Shown here: positions 8,682 through 17,451 of the stretch, piece by piece | Layout: every line of letters begins with the position of its first letter | Numbering within the stretch: position 1 is the first letter of the stretch | From: G963678445 sp963678445 | GTDB taxonomy: Bacteria > Hydrogenedentota > Hydrogenedentia > Hydrogenedentales > G963678445 | DNA: 64,000 nt | Direction: 5' to 3' | NCBI GenBank assembly: GCA_963678445.1 | Contig: OY782877.1 | Span: 2,108,001 to 2,172,000, forward strand | The notes under the pieces: generated by a model | The model's database searches: none | Seen by the model: only the letters and a program-made list of their open reading frames with translations | Told to the model about the DNA's origin: nothing | Made by a program: the position numbers and the translations under genes

Positions 8682-9851
8682 CTACGCGTCTATTTCTAAA
8701 ACGCGTATACCCTCCTTCGTAAGGACCGCTAAAAAACGTCCGTTGGGCGCGAGCGCCATACTGGTTCTCCTGTTGAGCTTGTATACAGGCTCAATGTGCC
8801 TTTCGGTGAAATTGATTCGCCATATGGTTCGGCGCTCATTTTCCTTCGTGTAGGTATACAGAAAAATTATATTGTCATCATAGGCTTCCAATCCCCCTAC
8901 GATCTCCTTATCCGGCAGTAGGTTCTCCAGTGAATACGTGCGGTGAAGCGTTGCACTATTTCCTGAAACATGGAAAAAGGCGACCTTGGAACGGGTGCGT
9001 TGCTCGTTTTCATCGATTACCATAACCACCGTAGCCCCTTGCGTGGCAGCAGGTGCCAAAGAAATGAAGTTGGGAGCTGCCGCTGTGTCAATAAACGGCA
9101 CGTATACGCATTTATCCACGCCGGTTGTTTCCTGTGAAACGGGCAAGAAATAGTACGCATACTCCCATCCTCCTCCAAAATAAAGGAAAAACGGATCTAC
9201 ATAACGACTTGCCCCAAAAACAAGCCCATTTGTTTTGGGCACGGCAACAATCGAACGAAGCTCAAAGAGATCGTCGTCAGCGTAAAAATCTTCTATAATA
9301 ACCTGTGCCTTTTCTTCCTGCTGGAAGGAAGCTTTAACAAGCCCGCCGGCTGTTTGAATCAGATAACAGGCGCCTTCTTCTTGTGGGGCATAGGCCATTC
9401 CTAAATATGGCCCCCTGCATATTTCCTTTTGCGATTGCTTCCATTCGCCTTGCTCCTTGCGCAGACGTAAAAGACACGCACTCCTGGAATCACCGGCACA
9501 AGGCGAGGAAAGACAGGTAAGAAATTCATCCTTCGATGGATGCCATACAATATTGTGAAGTATTTTATACGGCATCTCCACTTCACAAATGATCCTGTCG
9601 CTCTTTGACGCACAATCGAAAACGTGGACATTCATTTGGGGAATTCGTCCCATAACGATCGCCAATGTGCTGCTATCGGCGCTCCACCCGAACTCCGCAA
9701 GGTACCTATTGTCCGGATTAGACGGGGCCGGTGCTTTATCAAAAGGAATCGTAGCGATATCCTTGACGCACAGCTCGGCCTGCGCACCGAGCAAACTTCC
9801 CCATACGAACATAAGAGCAATCAACATCAACAGGCGTTCATACAAGTTCAT
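8682..9851 (-). CDS. Exported beta-propeller-like protein, unknown function
   Basis: A 389-aa protein with an N-terminal signal peptide (MNLYERLLMLIALMFVW, cut near GAQA-EL). The mature part contains WD40/TolB-like blade phrases: FGWSADSSTLAIVMG near 55, IVWHPSKDEFLTCLSSP near 100 and MALAPNGRFLAVLTKEGI at the end. These suggest a beta-propeller in the periplasm or at the cell surface, but no enzyme motif is visible. Start chosen at ATG 9851, which has GGAG eight bases upstream and places the signal peptide at the N-terminus; an in-frame start at 9941 would bury it. Downstream of a small membrane protein gene on the same strand. Confidence 0.75.
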   Translation of the reverse strand: MNLYERLLMLIALMFVWGSLLGAQAELCVKDIATIPFDKAPAPSNPDNRYLAEFGWSADSSTLAIVMGRIPQMNVHVFDCASKSDRIICEVEMPYKILHNIVWHPSKDEFLTCLSSPCAGDSRSACLLRLRKEQGEWKQSQKEICRGPYLGMAYAPQEEGACYLIQTAGGLVKASFQQEEKAQVIIEDFYADDDLFELRSIVAVPKTNGLVFGASRYVDPFFLYFGGGWEYAYYFLPVSQETTGVDKCVYVPFIDTAAAPNFISLAPAATQGATVVMVIDENEQRTRSKVAFFHVSGNSATLHRTYSLENLLPDKEIVGGLEAYDDNIIFLYTYTKENERRTIWRINFTERHIEPVYKLNRRTSMALAPNGRFLAVLTKEGIRVLEIDA

Positions 9852-9893
9852 ACAATATTCTCCAGATCTCGAAACTTCCCTCGTTATGCATTC

Positions 9894-9908
9894 CCACGGG
9901 GACCGTGG
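9894..9908. repeat. Short palindrome CCACGG-GGA-CCGTGG
   Basis: Perfect 6-bp arms around GGA inside the context CATTCCCACGGGGACCGTGG. A near twin, with flanking ATTCATCCCCACGG, occurs at 44201-44217. Both are intergenic and upstream of start codons of minus-strand genes; REP-like by appearance only. Confidence 0.5.
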
Positions 9909-9940
9909 ACATGAGAAAGCAGCTTTAAACAGCTGCGCCA

Positions 9941-10183
9941 TTATTTCTGCTGAGATTTTTCCTGCAACTCAACGAGTTTTTTAAGTAGCTTCTTAATATC
10001 TTTCAATGTCTCATGGAGAAATAGCAATAGAACAAGAAATACTGCACCCCAAGAGACAAAAAGCGTAGAGAAAATATCCTCCCTAAACAAAGATGATATT
10101 GAGGTAATAAGTACCGACACGGTCACAACAGTACCTACGGTGTTATTCAACATGGTTTTTGTTCGCTCTTTTTTATTTTGCAT
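9941..10183 (-). CDS. Small two-helix membrane protein, unknown
   Basis: An 80-aa protein starting MQNKKERTKTMLNN, with two predicted membrane helices (TVGTVVTVSVLITSI and LFVSWGAVFLVLLLFL) and a lysine/glutamine-rich amphipathic tail (LKDIKKLLKKLVELQEKSQQK region) that could form a short coiled coil. The start at ATG 10183 is favoured by GGGAAAG just upstream; an upstream in-frame start at 10252 has none. No family recognised. It precedes the beta-propeller gene by 89 bases that contain a short palindrome. Confidence 0.6.
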   Translation of the reverse strand: MQNKKERTKTMLNNTVGTVVTVSVLITSISSLFREDIFSTLFVSWGAVFLVLLLFLHETLKDIKKLLKKLVELQEKSQQK

Positions 10184-10413
10184 AAACTTTCCCGTTTTTA
10201 TTGAGCGCAAGGGCTGAAACTGACCTGAAAGTGCATTCAGCATATATCCCACAGGCTATATACACTTCTCACGCCAATTTATTCGTCCGTAATTAATATA
10301 TGGTTATTTCGTATATCATTTTTCGTAAAGAAACTACAAATAAATCCCAACAAGCGCATGCGATAGCACAGCCCCTTGACTCAACAGCTTGGGGCTTTCA
10401 TCCAAAATGCCAT

Positions 10414-11784
10414 TTACAATGCAGGTGGCTGAAATTCCCCAAATATCTTTTCGAGGTAAGCTGCTAGCGCCAAGGAAATATCTTCCCGCCAAGGGGCTGC
10501 GACGATTTGGATGCCTATTGGAAGGCCTTTGGAAGTGGTTCCTGCACGAATGACCGTTACGGGCCATCCCGTCAGGTTGTAGGTCATCGTATAACTGAAC
10601 CCTTGCAGTTCATCTCTTATCGAACCGTGTGGCAAAGCAGGCTGGGTATTCACAGGAGACAGGATGACGTCGTAGTCTTTGAAGAAGGAAAGCATTGCGC
10701 TTTTAAAGTGGTACCATTTCATGATGAGTGCGTCAAATGCGGTGGCATCTATGGGGTTGGCAAGACCAAGCCATGGAATGGAATGTTCTTCGGTATTTGA
10801 TTCGTGCAACAGGCGTCTTATTGAGGCGCCTCCATCCGCCGACAACAAATCCATCATAATTTCGTATGTTTGCTCAATAGCATTCGGCTTGGTTTCTTCA
10901 ACAAGCAAAGCATCGTCGGCAATTAAGTCTGCTATTTTTCGTATGCCCTGTCCCACTTCATCCGAAGCTGGGGTGATACCATTATCCGTATGAAAAGCGA
11001 TCCTGAGTTTACCGATGTTTATTCTTTCGGCATTGCCTGGTGGCATTGGGACTATTGAAGGATCGATCCAATCCGGTCCCGAAATGAGAGGAAGTATCAA
11101 CGCGAGGTCTTCCACATAATTCGCCATGGGGCCAACTTGTTGAAACGAGTCGAGCACGCCCCCAAAGGGAAGGATGTGTCCTGTCCGTGGAACCCGACCC
11201 GATGTCGGTTTGATGGAGGTGATGCCACAACAATGCGCTGGATATCGCAGGCTGCCGCCATAATCACTTCCAATGTCAAAGGGGGAACCTTTTGCGGCAA
11301 TGATGGCAGCAGCACCCCCACTGCTGCCTCCCGGAGAGCAGGACAGGTCGTAAGGGTTGTTGGTTTTTCCATAGACGAGATTATTCGTCTCATACATGAG
11401 CGTAAATTCAGGTGTGTTTGTTTTTCCAAGCAGTATGGCCCCATTTTTCCGCAATCGTGACAAGACGGTTGCATCCTGTTTGGGGCTGAAATTTTTTCTG
11501 CCAAGCGTGCCGCCCGTTGTAACGATTCCTGCAGAATCAAAGGAATCCTTTAACGTCATAGGAACGCCGTGCAAAGGGCCCATGATTTCGCCTCGCGCCA
11601 ATAATTGGTCCGCTTTTCGTGCGTCATCCAGAGCGGCTTCGTCTGCTAATTGCACCACCGCATTTAGTTTCGGATTAACCTTCCGGATGCGTTTTATAAA
11701 CGCCTCCACGACTTCAACCGCTGACAACTCTTTCCGTTGTATTGCCTTTGCTATCCGTTTTGCTGACAGGTTTATAATCTGCAT
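10414..11784 (-). CDS. Amidase-signature family hydrolase
   Basis: A 456-aa amidase-signature enzyme that hydrolyses a carboxamide. The catalytic triad is visible: Lys79 in PMTLKDSF, cis-Ser154 in SPGGSSGGAAA, and nucleophile Ser178 in IGSDYGGSLRYPA. The C-terminus has the family phrase LTGWPVTVIRAGTTSKGLPI. It resembles both stand-alone amidases and GatA. The absence of gatB/gatC neighbours, and the motif GSDYGGSLR instead of the GatA form, favour a stand-alone amidase acting on small or fatty amides. Start taken at ATG 11784 with GAAGGA ten bases upstream rather than a GTG at 11817. No signal peptide, so probably cytosolic. Confidence 0.9.
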   Translation of the reverse strand: MQIINLSAKRIAKAIQRKELSAVEVVEAFIKRIRKVNPKLNAVVQLADEAALDDARKADQLLARGEIMGPLHGVPMTLKDSFDSAGIVTTGGTLGRKNFSPKQDATVLSRLRKNGAILLGKTNTPEFTLMYETNNLVYGKTNNPYDLSCSPGGSSGGAAAIIAAKGSPFDIGSDYGGSLRYPAHCCGITSIKPTSGRVPRTGHILPFGGVLDSFQQVGPMANYVEDLALILPLISGPDWIDPSIVPMPPGNAERINIGKLRIAFHTDNGITPASDEVGQGIRKIADLIADDALLVEETKPNAIEQTYEIMMDLLSADGGASIRRLLHESNTEEHSIPWLGLANPIDATAFDALIMKWYHFKSAMLSFFKDYDVILSPVNTQPALPHGSIRDELQGFSYTMTYNLTGWPVTVIRAGTTSKGLPIGIQIVAAPWREDISLALAAYLEKIFGEFQPPAL

Positions 11785-11842
11785 CAGAAACCGTCCTTCG
11801 AGATACTGCTTATCCACGTTACTTCATTTTTGCGGGGAACGT

Positions 11843-11878
11843 CTGGAGGGGCCTTTTCTAAAGAAAAGGCCCCTCCAG
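11843..11878. terminator. 36-bp perfect palindrome after a stop codon, terminator-like
   Basis: Stem CTGGAGGGGCCTTTTC with its exact complement around a TAAA loop. It sits 25 bases beyond the stop of the propeller-toroid gene (minus strand) and upstream of the amidase gene. It belongs with 5569-5604 and 40703-40740. Confidence 0.65.
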
Positions 11879-11903
11879 AAAAAACGAAACAATGCCTGTA
11901 GAT

Positions 11904-14141
11904 TTATTGTGGACCCTGGATGTATCCGCAGTAGCGACCCAGCCAGTAGGGGAAGAGCCAGAAGGTGGGGGCGCGTTCGGTGGCGCCGCGGTTACCTCCT
12001 ATGGCCTGCCAGGGATTTTTGTCCCAACGCATAACAAACCGTTCGCTCGGTGGCAGCACGCGTTCTGTTTGGTGTTGAACTTCGAGGATAGGGGCGCGCG
12101 TGGTCCGCACGTCCTCACGTTGCGTGTTGTCGTAACTCCAGTGAATAAGGTCAAGCGGGGTATCGCGCAGAAAGAAGACACCTTCTGTCAGCACGGGATC
12201 TTTACCCGTCATCAGGCCGTACAAAAAACTGGCGAAGGGATTCTGTTCGTTACGTGCACGAGAGAACCATCCCTCCAAACTGGCGCGGTACAGCGCCAGC
12301 AAAACCGGATCGTCTTCGCAGAGGAGCAGTGCGGGGTAGGCCATGACCAGTAGTTCGGTGTCGATATGCGTATCCCAGGCCGGCTCGTAGGTCTTGGCGT
12401 TGCGCACGTTATCGGCATAGTGATGTTCATACAGAAGTCGTTCATATTCCTTCTGATATCGTGCCTCACCGGTCATATGGTACGTGGCCTTCAGGAAGGA
12501 AAGAATCTCGAGCGAGTTGATTCCGCGCTCTGCCTGCCAGTCAGGATCGTGATTCAGGCGTTCCGGAGCCCACACACCCCAACAGGTATGCTCGCCGTCA
12601 ATGTCGCGGAAGACATAGCCTCCGTCGATAATATGATCCATGATGCGCTTGGCCAGACTACGTATGCAATTGCGCAGGGCTTCATCCTTCGTTAATTCGT
12701 AGTACATGAAGTAGCCGAAGAAATGCGCGGTAACCTCGTCGCTGCTGGTGTCGCCCTTCCACAGCCACTTGCCGTCGCTGGAGGGACGCCACCGCACATC
12801 CACCGGCTTGTAACGTGGGTCGCGGATGCTGCGTTCGGCAATTTCACGCGGCGTGTGAACATGGTTGCCGTCCTTCACCGCCGTCCAGTTCACCGGAACA
12901 ACCGTTCGCGCAAAGAACCCCTCGGTTTCCGTGACCGTCTGGAGAAATTCAAGCGTGTCAAAAGCCTTCTCCGCATTCTCAGCAGCGTCCGCTGCACCTG
13001 TAACCGCGTGTCGCAACGCCTCGGCGACCAGATATACCGCCGTGTAGCCGCCATCATTGTCATCATCATCCGGCGTCCATGTACTCAGGTCGCCCGGTGT
13101 ACGCAGACGGCAGTGTTCTACGATAAAAGGTAAACGCACATGACGTTCCATGCAGACCTTTTGAAAATAACGGGCCTTCTCTGCAAGCGTCATCTGCTTG
13201 GGGACGATGGCGCTCACCCCGTTGGCCGTTGCAATCCACGTGACCCCATTGCGATCAAAGGCAATGTCGCGCACGTCGTTGTTCACGAGCCAACGTCGAT
13301 TGCAACGCACCGCCCAACGATGTCCATCAAACCAGGCGGCGCCCTGCGTACTGCCCACCCACATGCGGCCATCGGGACCACAAGCGACACAACGCACGTC
13401 TGCAGAAGGCAAGCCATCGCGTGGGGTGAATGCCCCTATCCGCATACCTCTTTTGTATGTTGTGATTCCCCCTAGGCCCGCTGCCCAGACAATGCCATCG
13501 GGCGTATAGGCGACACCATTTACATAACACGACAGAATATCCTCTTCCCGCTGATAATTACGTCCCCCCGCCTGCCCCATGTGATACAGGCCCATCCCCG
13601 TAGCGAACCAAAGCCCGCCTTCCTTGTCCGGCATGACCGCGCGAATGTCACGCGAACACGGCAACGGTTCATGACGAATTTCTTCGTTTTTTACATACCA
13701 GATCCCCTGCGGCCCCACCGCAATCACCTCCCCGTCCCGATGCGCCAACGCCGCAATCGGCGCTTCAATGCCCGGCACACGCTGCAAGCCCGTTTGTGCA
13801 TTCCCCCGATACAAGCCATTCCACACCGCTGCAACCATTTCATCCCCCACCGCCAACACATCAAACGCCGGACCTGCATCCGCATCCGAGAGCATGTTTC
13901 TCCACGGAGCCGTCCCCTCTGCCTGCAACTGAATCCCGGCTCCCGTCGCCACCCACACCCGATTACCCGCATCCACCGCAATCGCCCGCACATCATTCAC
14001 CGCACCTCCTTCCCCCACCGTATACGGCGTATGCGTCTCCTGTAAAAACGAACTATCCGCCATCCCCTGCACCCCATCCACCGCCACCGGCGGAAAAGCG
14101 GCCAACAAACAAACACCCACAAAACCTATGGCGCACAACAT
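11904..14141 (-). CDS. Exported propeller plus alpha/alpha-toroid fusion protein
   Basis: A 745-aa protein with a signal peptide (MLCAIGFVGVCLLAAF). Residues ~30-325 hold repeated blades of the two-component-regulator-propeller type: VNDVRAIAVDAGNRVWVATG, DIRAVMPDKEGGLWFATG, VNGVAYTPDGIVWAAG, DVRCVACGPDGRMWVGS, DVRDIAFDRNGVTWIATANG. Residues ~350-740 are helical with W/Y-rich phrases (GGYTAVYLVAEALRHA, ERGINSLEILSFLKATYHMT, YEPAWDTHIDTELL) typical of (alpha/alpha)6 toroids of glycan-active proteins. No kinase or DNA-binding domain follows the propeller. Start at ATG 14141 has GAAGGAG nine bases upstream. Likely periplasmic or surface carbohydrate-related; enzymatic activity is not demonstrable from the sequence. 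Confidence 0.75.
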   Translation of the reverse strand: MLCAIGFVGVCLLAAFPPVAVDGVQGMADSSFLQETHTPYTVGEGGAVNDVRAIAVDAGNRVWVATGAGIQLQAEGTAPWRNMLSDADAGPAFDVLAVGDEMVAAVWNGLYRGNAQTGLQRVPGIEAPIAALAHRDGEVIAVGPQGIWYVKNEEIRHEPLPCSRDIRAVMPDKEGGLWFATGMGLYHMGQAGGRNYQREEDILSCYVNGVAYTPDGIVWAAGLGGITTYKRGMRIGAFTPRDGLPSADVRCVACGPDGRMWVGSTQGAAWFDGHRWAVRCNRRWLVNNDVRDIAFDRNGVTWIATANGVSAIVPKQMTLAEKARYFQKVCMERHVRLPFIVEHCRLRTPGDLSTWTPDDDDNDGGYTAVYLVAEALRHAVTGAADAAENAEKAFDTLEFLQTVTETEGFFARTVVPVNWTAVKDGNHVHTPREIAERSIRDPRYKPVDVRWRPSSDGKWLWKGDTSSDEVTAHFFGYFMYYELTKDEALRNCIRSLAKRIMDHIIDGGYVFRDIDGEHTCWGVWAPERLNHDPDWQAERGINSLEILSFLKATYHMTGEARYQKEYERLLYEHHYADNVRNAKTYEPAWDTHIDTELLVMAYPALLLCEDDPVLLALYRASLEGWFSRARNEQNPFASFLYGLMTGKDPVLTEGVFFLRDTPLDLIHWSYDNTQREDVRTTRAPILEVQHQTERVLPPSERFVMRWDKNPWQAIGGNRGATERAPTFWLFPYWLGRYCGYIQGPQ

Positions 14142-14249
14142 AAAAACATTCTCCTTCTTTCCGTTACCTTCCCGCCAATAAAGACCGCTTCCAACCGGCA
14201 AGTAGTTTCACTTTTCTTCGTTTGAGCGTTCCCTTCTGTCCCTATCACT

Positions 14250-14299
14250 CGTTACCAAGTTGAACTTGGTAACGTCTTTGTCTCCGAAGTTGCACTTCG
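14250..14299 (+). repeat. REP-like 50-bp element, copy B
   Basis: Palindrome GTTACCAAGTT / AACTTGGTAAC followed by TTTGTCTCC and CGAAGTTGCACTTCG. It matches the reverse complement of 5514-5563 at 46 of 50 positions. It lies 130 bp upstream of the RAYT transposase remnant. Confidence 0.8.
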
Positions 14300-14431
14300 C
14301 ATTAATGTTCGCGAGATGCTTGAATAAAAGTAAAGCAACCGCCCAAAGTTGCAGCAAATTCTCCTGCTGGTATTATAGGGCAAAATCATATAGGATTCAT
14401 ACATAGATAACTCTTTGGAGAGCTATGTGCT

Positions 14432-14623
14432 ATGCGTTCACGATACAGGATTATCGATGCAGAATCTCCCTATTTCCTGACCGCAACTGTGGTCCACTGG
14501 CTTCCTGTTTTCACCTATCACGATGCCTGCGATATCATGATTGCACCACCCGAACACGCGCGTTATTCTTCCGCGCACTGCTATTTAAAAAATGACAAGA
14601 TGATCGCACGTGCAATAATCTGA
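14432..14623 (+). pseudogene. RAYT (REP-associated tyrosine transposase) remnant, internally deleted
   Basis: The 63-codon frame starts MRSRYRIIDAESPYFLTATV followed by VHWLPVFT, the typical N-terminus of Y1/RAYT transposases. It then jumps to PPEHARYSSAHCYL, which resembles the C-terminal end of the same family. The catalytic HUH motif and tyrosine helix, normally between these two, are missing; intact members are about 150-250 aa. The simplest reading is an internal deletion that fused the two ends in frame. It is flanked by REP-like palindromes at 14250-14299 and 16203-16222, the arrangement expected for a RAYT locus. It cannot be active. Confidence 0.75.
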
Positions 14624-14674
14624 ATAAGAAATCCATGGATAAATGCATAGTGCTTCTGGGCACAGGAGGGTTTA

Positions 14675-15993
14675 ATGAAATACGTAGCGGCTGAATCCAT
14701 CACATTGAATCGGGCATATTTCACAGAATTCGACCGAGTAACCTATTCGTAGGTGGCTTGGACTCCGGCAGACGTGCAGGCCATTCGCCACAATATGGAG
14801 CGAAAACTTAAGCTCCTTGTACTCATTAAAGGGCACCTCGTTATAGCCGCATCTCACCTTCTTGAATCAGAATTGGCTCAAGAAGTGCTATTTCAGCATC
14901 CCAGACTTTTTCAGAGGGAGTGATCGTGCCCGCCCTTCGTTCGGAATTTTCTGGATTTGAGAGGTTTCTTGAGTCGAAACTAGCTGAAGGTAAAGAGTCG
15001 ATCCAGTACGAGGGTAAAGCTCGTCGCGATATGGCGCAGATGCTTGACTCCCAATCTGCCCTGGCCATAAAGTGGGAGGTCAGCCAAACATCGGGATGGT
15101 TTAAGGAACGACTGCTTTCGGATATGAAGGATGAGCAGAGTTTACTTCGTTTGTGCTTGCGCGAGGGTGGGACTGTCATCCCGGCGGGTCTTGTCTCACG
15201 AATCGGCGATTTTCCTAGGCTCAGCCGCCAGGATGTATATGTCTCTGCGAAAGAAACTGGCAACAAGAATTTATGGCACATTCTCTGTGAATACACCGAT
15301 TTCCTTTACTATCTTTCTGGAGCTCGGGCTGTTTGTTCGGAGGGGCTTCTGCCACAGGAAAACCTCATAGACTTCAGCCTATCAGATCTGGCAAACGGTC
15401 GTACCCGTTTGTCCGATGCAGAGGTGTTTTTCAAGATTTTTGTGGATTTGATTAAAACTACGACCCACACCCATTTCCCGTTGGATATGTTGGACGCTCT
15501 GACTATCAACGATGTTTTGGACCTTCACTCCGTGGCAGTCGAGGACCGATTCGTGGATAAGTATAATGCGATCCAAGAAAAGACAAAAAGCGGGCTAACA
15601 ATTCATGATCCGGAGCGCCTTGTGTTGGTGATGGAAGAGTTGGAGGAGTTGGAGCGACAGCTTCACATTGAATATAACGTAGCGCTCAAGAAAGAGTTAC
15701 CTCGACATCTACGAAACCACAAAAAGGCAAAGGCGGCCAAATTCTTAAACGCCACGGCATCCCTGTTCGTTTCCCCTTGGGGTATCGCCACCGGCGCCAA
15801 GGATATTGTGGTATCGGGTCTGGAACTTGTCGGCATGGGGGAAATCACCAGTGCAACTCAAAACAGAATTCAGCAACGCCTTAAAGCGTGCTCTCGCTTG
15901 ATTGACAGAGCTAAAGATGAGAGCACGCCAGTTTTGCTTACATTCATGGAGCGAATGCAGGAACGATATGCAGAAAAAATATTGAAAGGATAA
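14675..15993 (+). pseudogene. Unknown ~438-codon gene broken by an in-frame TAG and a frameshift
   Basis: A strong AGGAGGG at 14664-14670 precedes ATG 14675, which opens MKYVAAESITLNRAYFTEFD and reaches TAG at 14750. The same frame then continues VAWTPADVQAIRHNMERKLK and on to HPRLFQRE before a TGA at 14921. The sense continues in the +2 frame (VPALRSEFSGFERFLESKLA onward) to the TAA at 15993. Adding one T to the five-T run at about 14907-14911 would join the frames as HPRLF-SEG-VIVPAL. The remaining 357-codon part is fully open, helical and charged, with a glycine-rich hydrophobic stretch near its end (SLFVSPWGIATGAKDIV). A downstream protein starting at GTG 14920 or 14926 is possible. No family recognised. 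Decay or sequencing error are both possible. Confidence 0.65.
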
Positions 15994-15995
15994 CC

Positions 15996-16163
15996 ATGAT
16001 CGATCGAGATTTGTTTGCTTACGTAAATAGCGTTATCAACTCTGGAGCAAAGGAGATTTCGATTCCCGGCTACCTTATCGCTGGAGCCAGCAAGGAGGCT
16101 ATTGAAGAAGCTTGTCGCCTATGTAAACTGTGCGGAGTGGTAGTTAGAGAAGTTACGATGTAG
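15996..16163 (+). CDS. 55-aa protein, unknown, coupled to the broken gene
   Basis: ATG at 15996 follows the TAA of the preceding frame by two bases, with AAAGGA just upstream, so it looks translationally coupled. The product reads MIDRDLFAYVNSVINSGAKE, then EISIPGYLIAGASKEAIEEA, then CRLCKLCGVVVREVTM. It has a short basic/cysteine cluster (CRLCKLC) and an alternating hydrophobic end. It is too short for domain assignment. The pairing of a ~440-aa partner with a tiny coupled ORF suggests an accessory two-gene module, but its function is unknown. Confidence 0.5.
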   Translation: MIDRDLFAYVNSVINSGAKEISIPGYLIAGASKEAIEEACRLCKLCGVVVREVTM

Positions 16164-16202
16164 ATAGTAAAGCGAATTCTGGATATGCGCCATTTCTTCT
16201 CG

Positions 16203-16222
16203 TTACGAAGTTTTACTTCGTC
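16203..16222. repeat. Partial REP-like palindrome
   Basis: CGTTACGAAGTTTTACTTCG shares the CGTTAC start and the CGAAGT/ACTTCG arms with the 50-bp REP-like elements. It closes the RAYT relic region on the right. Confidence 0.5.
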
Positions 16223-16250
16223 GGGGCTGGGGATGTGGGATAGACGCGGG

Positions 16251-16853
16251 TTATTCTTTGAATTCGGTGTTCCAGTAGGCGAGGTCGATGAAGCGTTGCC
16301 AGCTGAGTTGACCGTTGGGGGGGATGGGGGTGTTGAATTGGGGGAGCCATTTGGGTTTGGCGGGGGCTTTGCGGAGGTGCATGTGGGCTTCTTTGGGGGT
16401 GCGGTTGCTTTTTCTGGTGTTGCAGGCGCTGCAGGCGAGTACGAGGTTTTCCCAGGTGTCTTTGCCGCCGCGGGATCGGGGGAGTACGTGGTCTATGGTG
16501 AGTTCGGATTTGGGTAGGCGGCGGCCGCAGTATTGGCAGGTATGTTGGTCGCGTTCGAAGAGGTTGCGGCGGGACAGGCGGATTTTGTGGGTGAGGAAAC
16601 CGTTGAATACGGTGAGGAGGATAACTTCGGGCAGGCGGATGCGCAGGTTGGGGGTGCGAATGTAGGGTCCGTCGGGGTGTTGTTGGTGGAAATGGGTGAG
16701 GGAACACCAGTTGTCGAAGTCGTAAAGGGTGTAATCAATGGGGCTTACGATGTGTGCGTGTTCGCGGAGCACGAGGGTTAACGCACGTCGGACGGTGGTC
16801 ACGTTGATGGCCACCCAGGAACGGTTTAATACGAGTACGGGGGCGTTTTGCAT
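16251..16853 (-). CDS. HNH endonuclease family protein
   Basis: A 200-aa protein with an N-terminal conserved segment (PVLVLNRSWVAINVTTVRRA) and a treble-clef HNH domain: CQYCGRRLPKSELTIDHVLP, then RSRGGKDTWENLVLACSACN. The two CxxC pairs bind structural zinc; DHV...N...H-like residues form the nuclease core, with HM in KEAHMHL after it. This architecture is widespread as a free-standing chromosomal gene of undefined role, not an intron or restriction nuclease. Start chosen at ATG 16853, which has GGGAG four bases upstream; an in-frame start at 16976 would add 41 residues overlapping the repeat-rich spacer. The neighbourhood (REP relics) gives no clue to partners. Confidence 0.85.
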   Translation of the reverse strand: MQNAPVLVLNRSWVAINVTTVRRALTLVLREHAHIVSPIDYTLYDFDNWCSLTHFHQQHPDGPYIRTPNLRIRLPEVILLTVFNGFLTHKIRLSRRNLFERDQHTCQYCGRRLPKSELTIDHVLPRSRGGKDTWENLVLACSACNTRKSNRTPKEAHMHLRKAPAKPKWLPQFNTPIPPNGQLSWQRFIDLAYWNTEFKE

Positions 16854-16989
16854 AGTACTCCCTGCCTGTTCTTGCGGTCTGAACGCTATATGGTAACCCC
16901 GGTTTTCCGGGGGGATGTATCTTCGCAGGGGCAATGTATTGCTTTTGAGTATAGTATGTTGAATAAATCCTGTCAATAGTCCATGGGAA

Positions 16990-17065
16990 AGCTAAAAATG
17001 GATTTTTACTGTGGTCAGGGATGGCAAGGGCCATACCTCTTGCTTGCGGTCGCTGGACCGCTTTA
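16990..17065 (+). repeat. Two-hairpin intergenic repeat, copy 2
   Basis: TTTTTACTGTGGTCAGGGAT, then GGCAAGGGCCATA, then GCGGTCGCTGGACCGCTTTA. This is the cleanest example of the second hairpin (GCGGTC-GCT-GGACCGC). It lies upstream of the HNH gene and before the 48-aa zinc ORF; nothing else is evident in 16854-17286. Confidence 0.75.
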
Positions 17066-17286
17066 AGGTTAAGTTTTATGGATATTTTGTCGATATATAA
17101 AGTAGTTTTCGGGATATAAATTGAATGCGGTCAGCGTCGACAGCTTGTGACGTTCATCAAAGAATGAGAGGTCCAATGCGTGTGGAACGAACGTGCCTTG
17201 GTGAAGGCAGAGGCTTCGTGATGCAGTAAGTGCGGGGAGGGTTTTCCTGATATCTTACTGCGGGAAGGCTCTTGTGGGTGTGAATC

Positions 17287-17433
17287 ATGTGTGATGTATT
17301 GATAGTTCAAAAAAAGCATTTGTGTCATGTGTTTTGCGAATGTGGTTATGTGAAAGCCATGCTGACGGCACCGGATCGGTGTCCGGCGTGTGGACGGTTG
17401 TGGGATCATCCCCGTTTTGAGGAGGTGGCTTAA
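17287..17433 (+). CDS. 48-aa zinc-ribbon-like small protein
   Basis: Frame from ATG 17287 to TAA 17433. The sequence contains two cysteine pairs, CHVFCECGYVKAML and then DRCPACGRLW, i.e. CxC...CxxC spaced like a small rubredoxin/zinc-ribbon knuckle. It ends WDHPRFEEVA. Its ribosome binding site is weak (GTGGGTG), so expression is uncertain. The spaced CxC/CxxC pattern in such a short frame is unlikely to be chance. Convergent with the GH95 gene, whose stop lies 18 bases beyond. Confidence 0.5.
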   Translation: MCDVLIVQKKHLCHVFCECGYVKAMLTAPDRCPACGRLWDHPRFEEVA

Positions 17434-17451
17434 GTAATGTCTGTGCAGGCA

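Noticed and set aside
14432..14623. Intact small protein
   Set aside because: Sequence is recognisably the two ends of a RAYT transposase with the catalytic middle missing.
16251..16853. HNH protein as a group I/II intron or restriction endonuclease
   Set aside because: No intron structure or methyltransferase next to it; the N-terminal segment belongs to a free-standing chromosomal HNH group.
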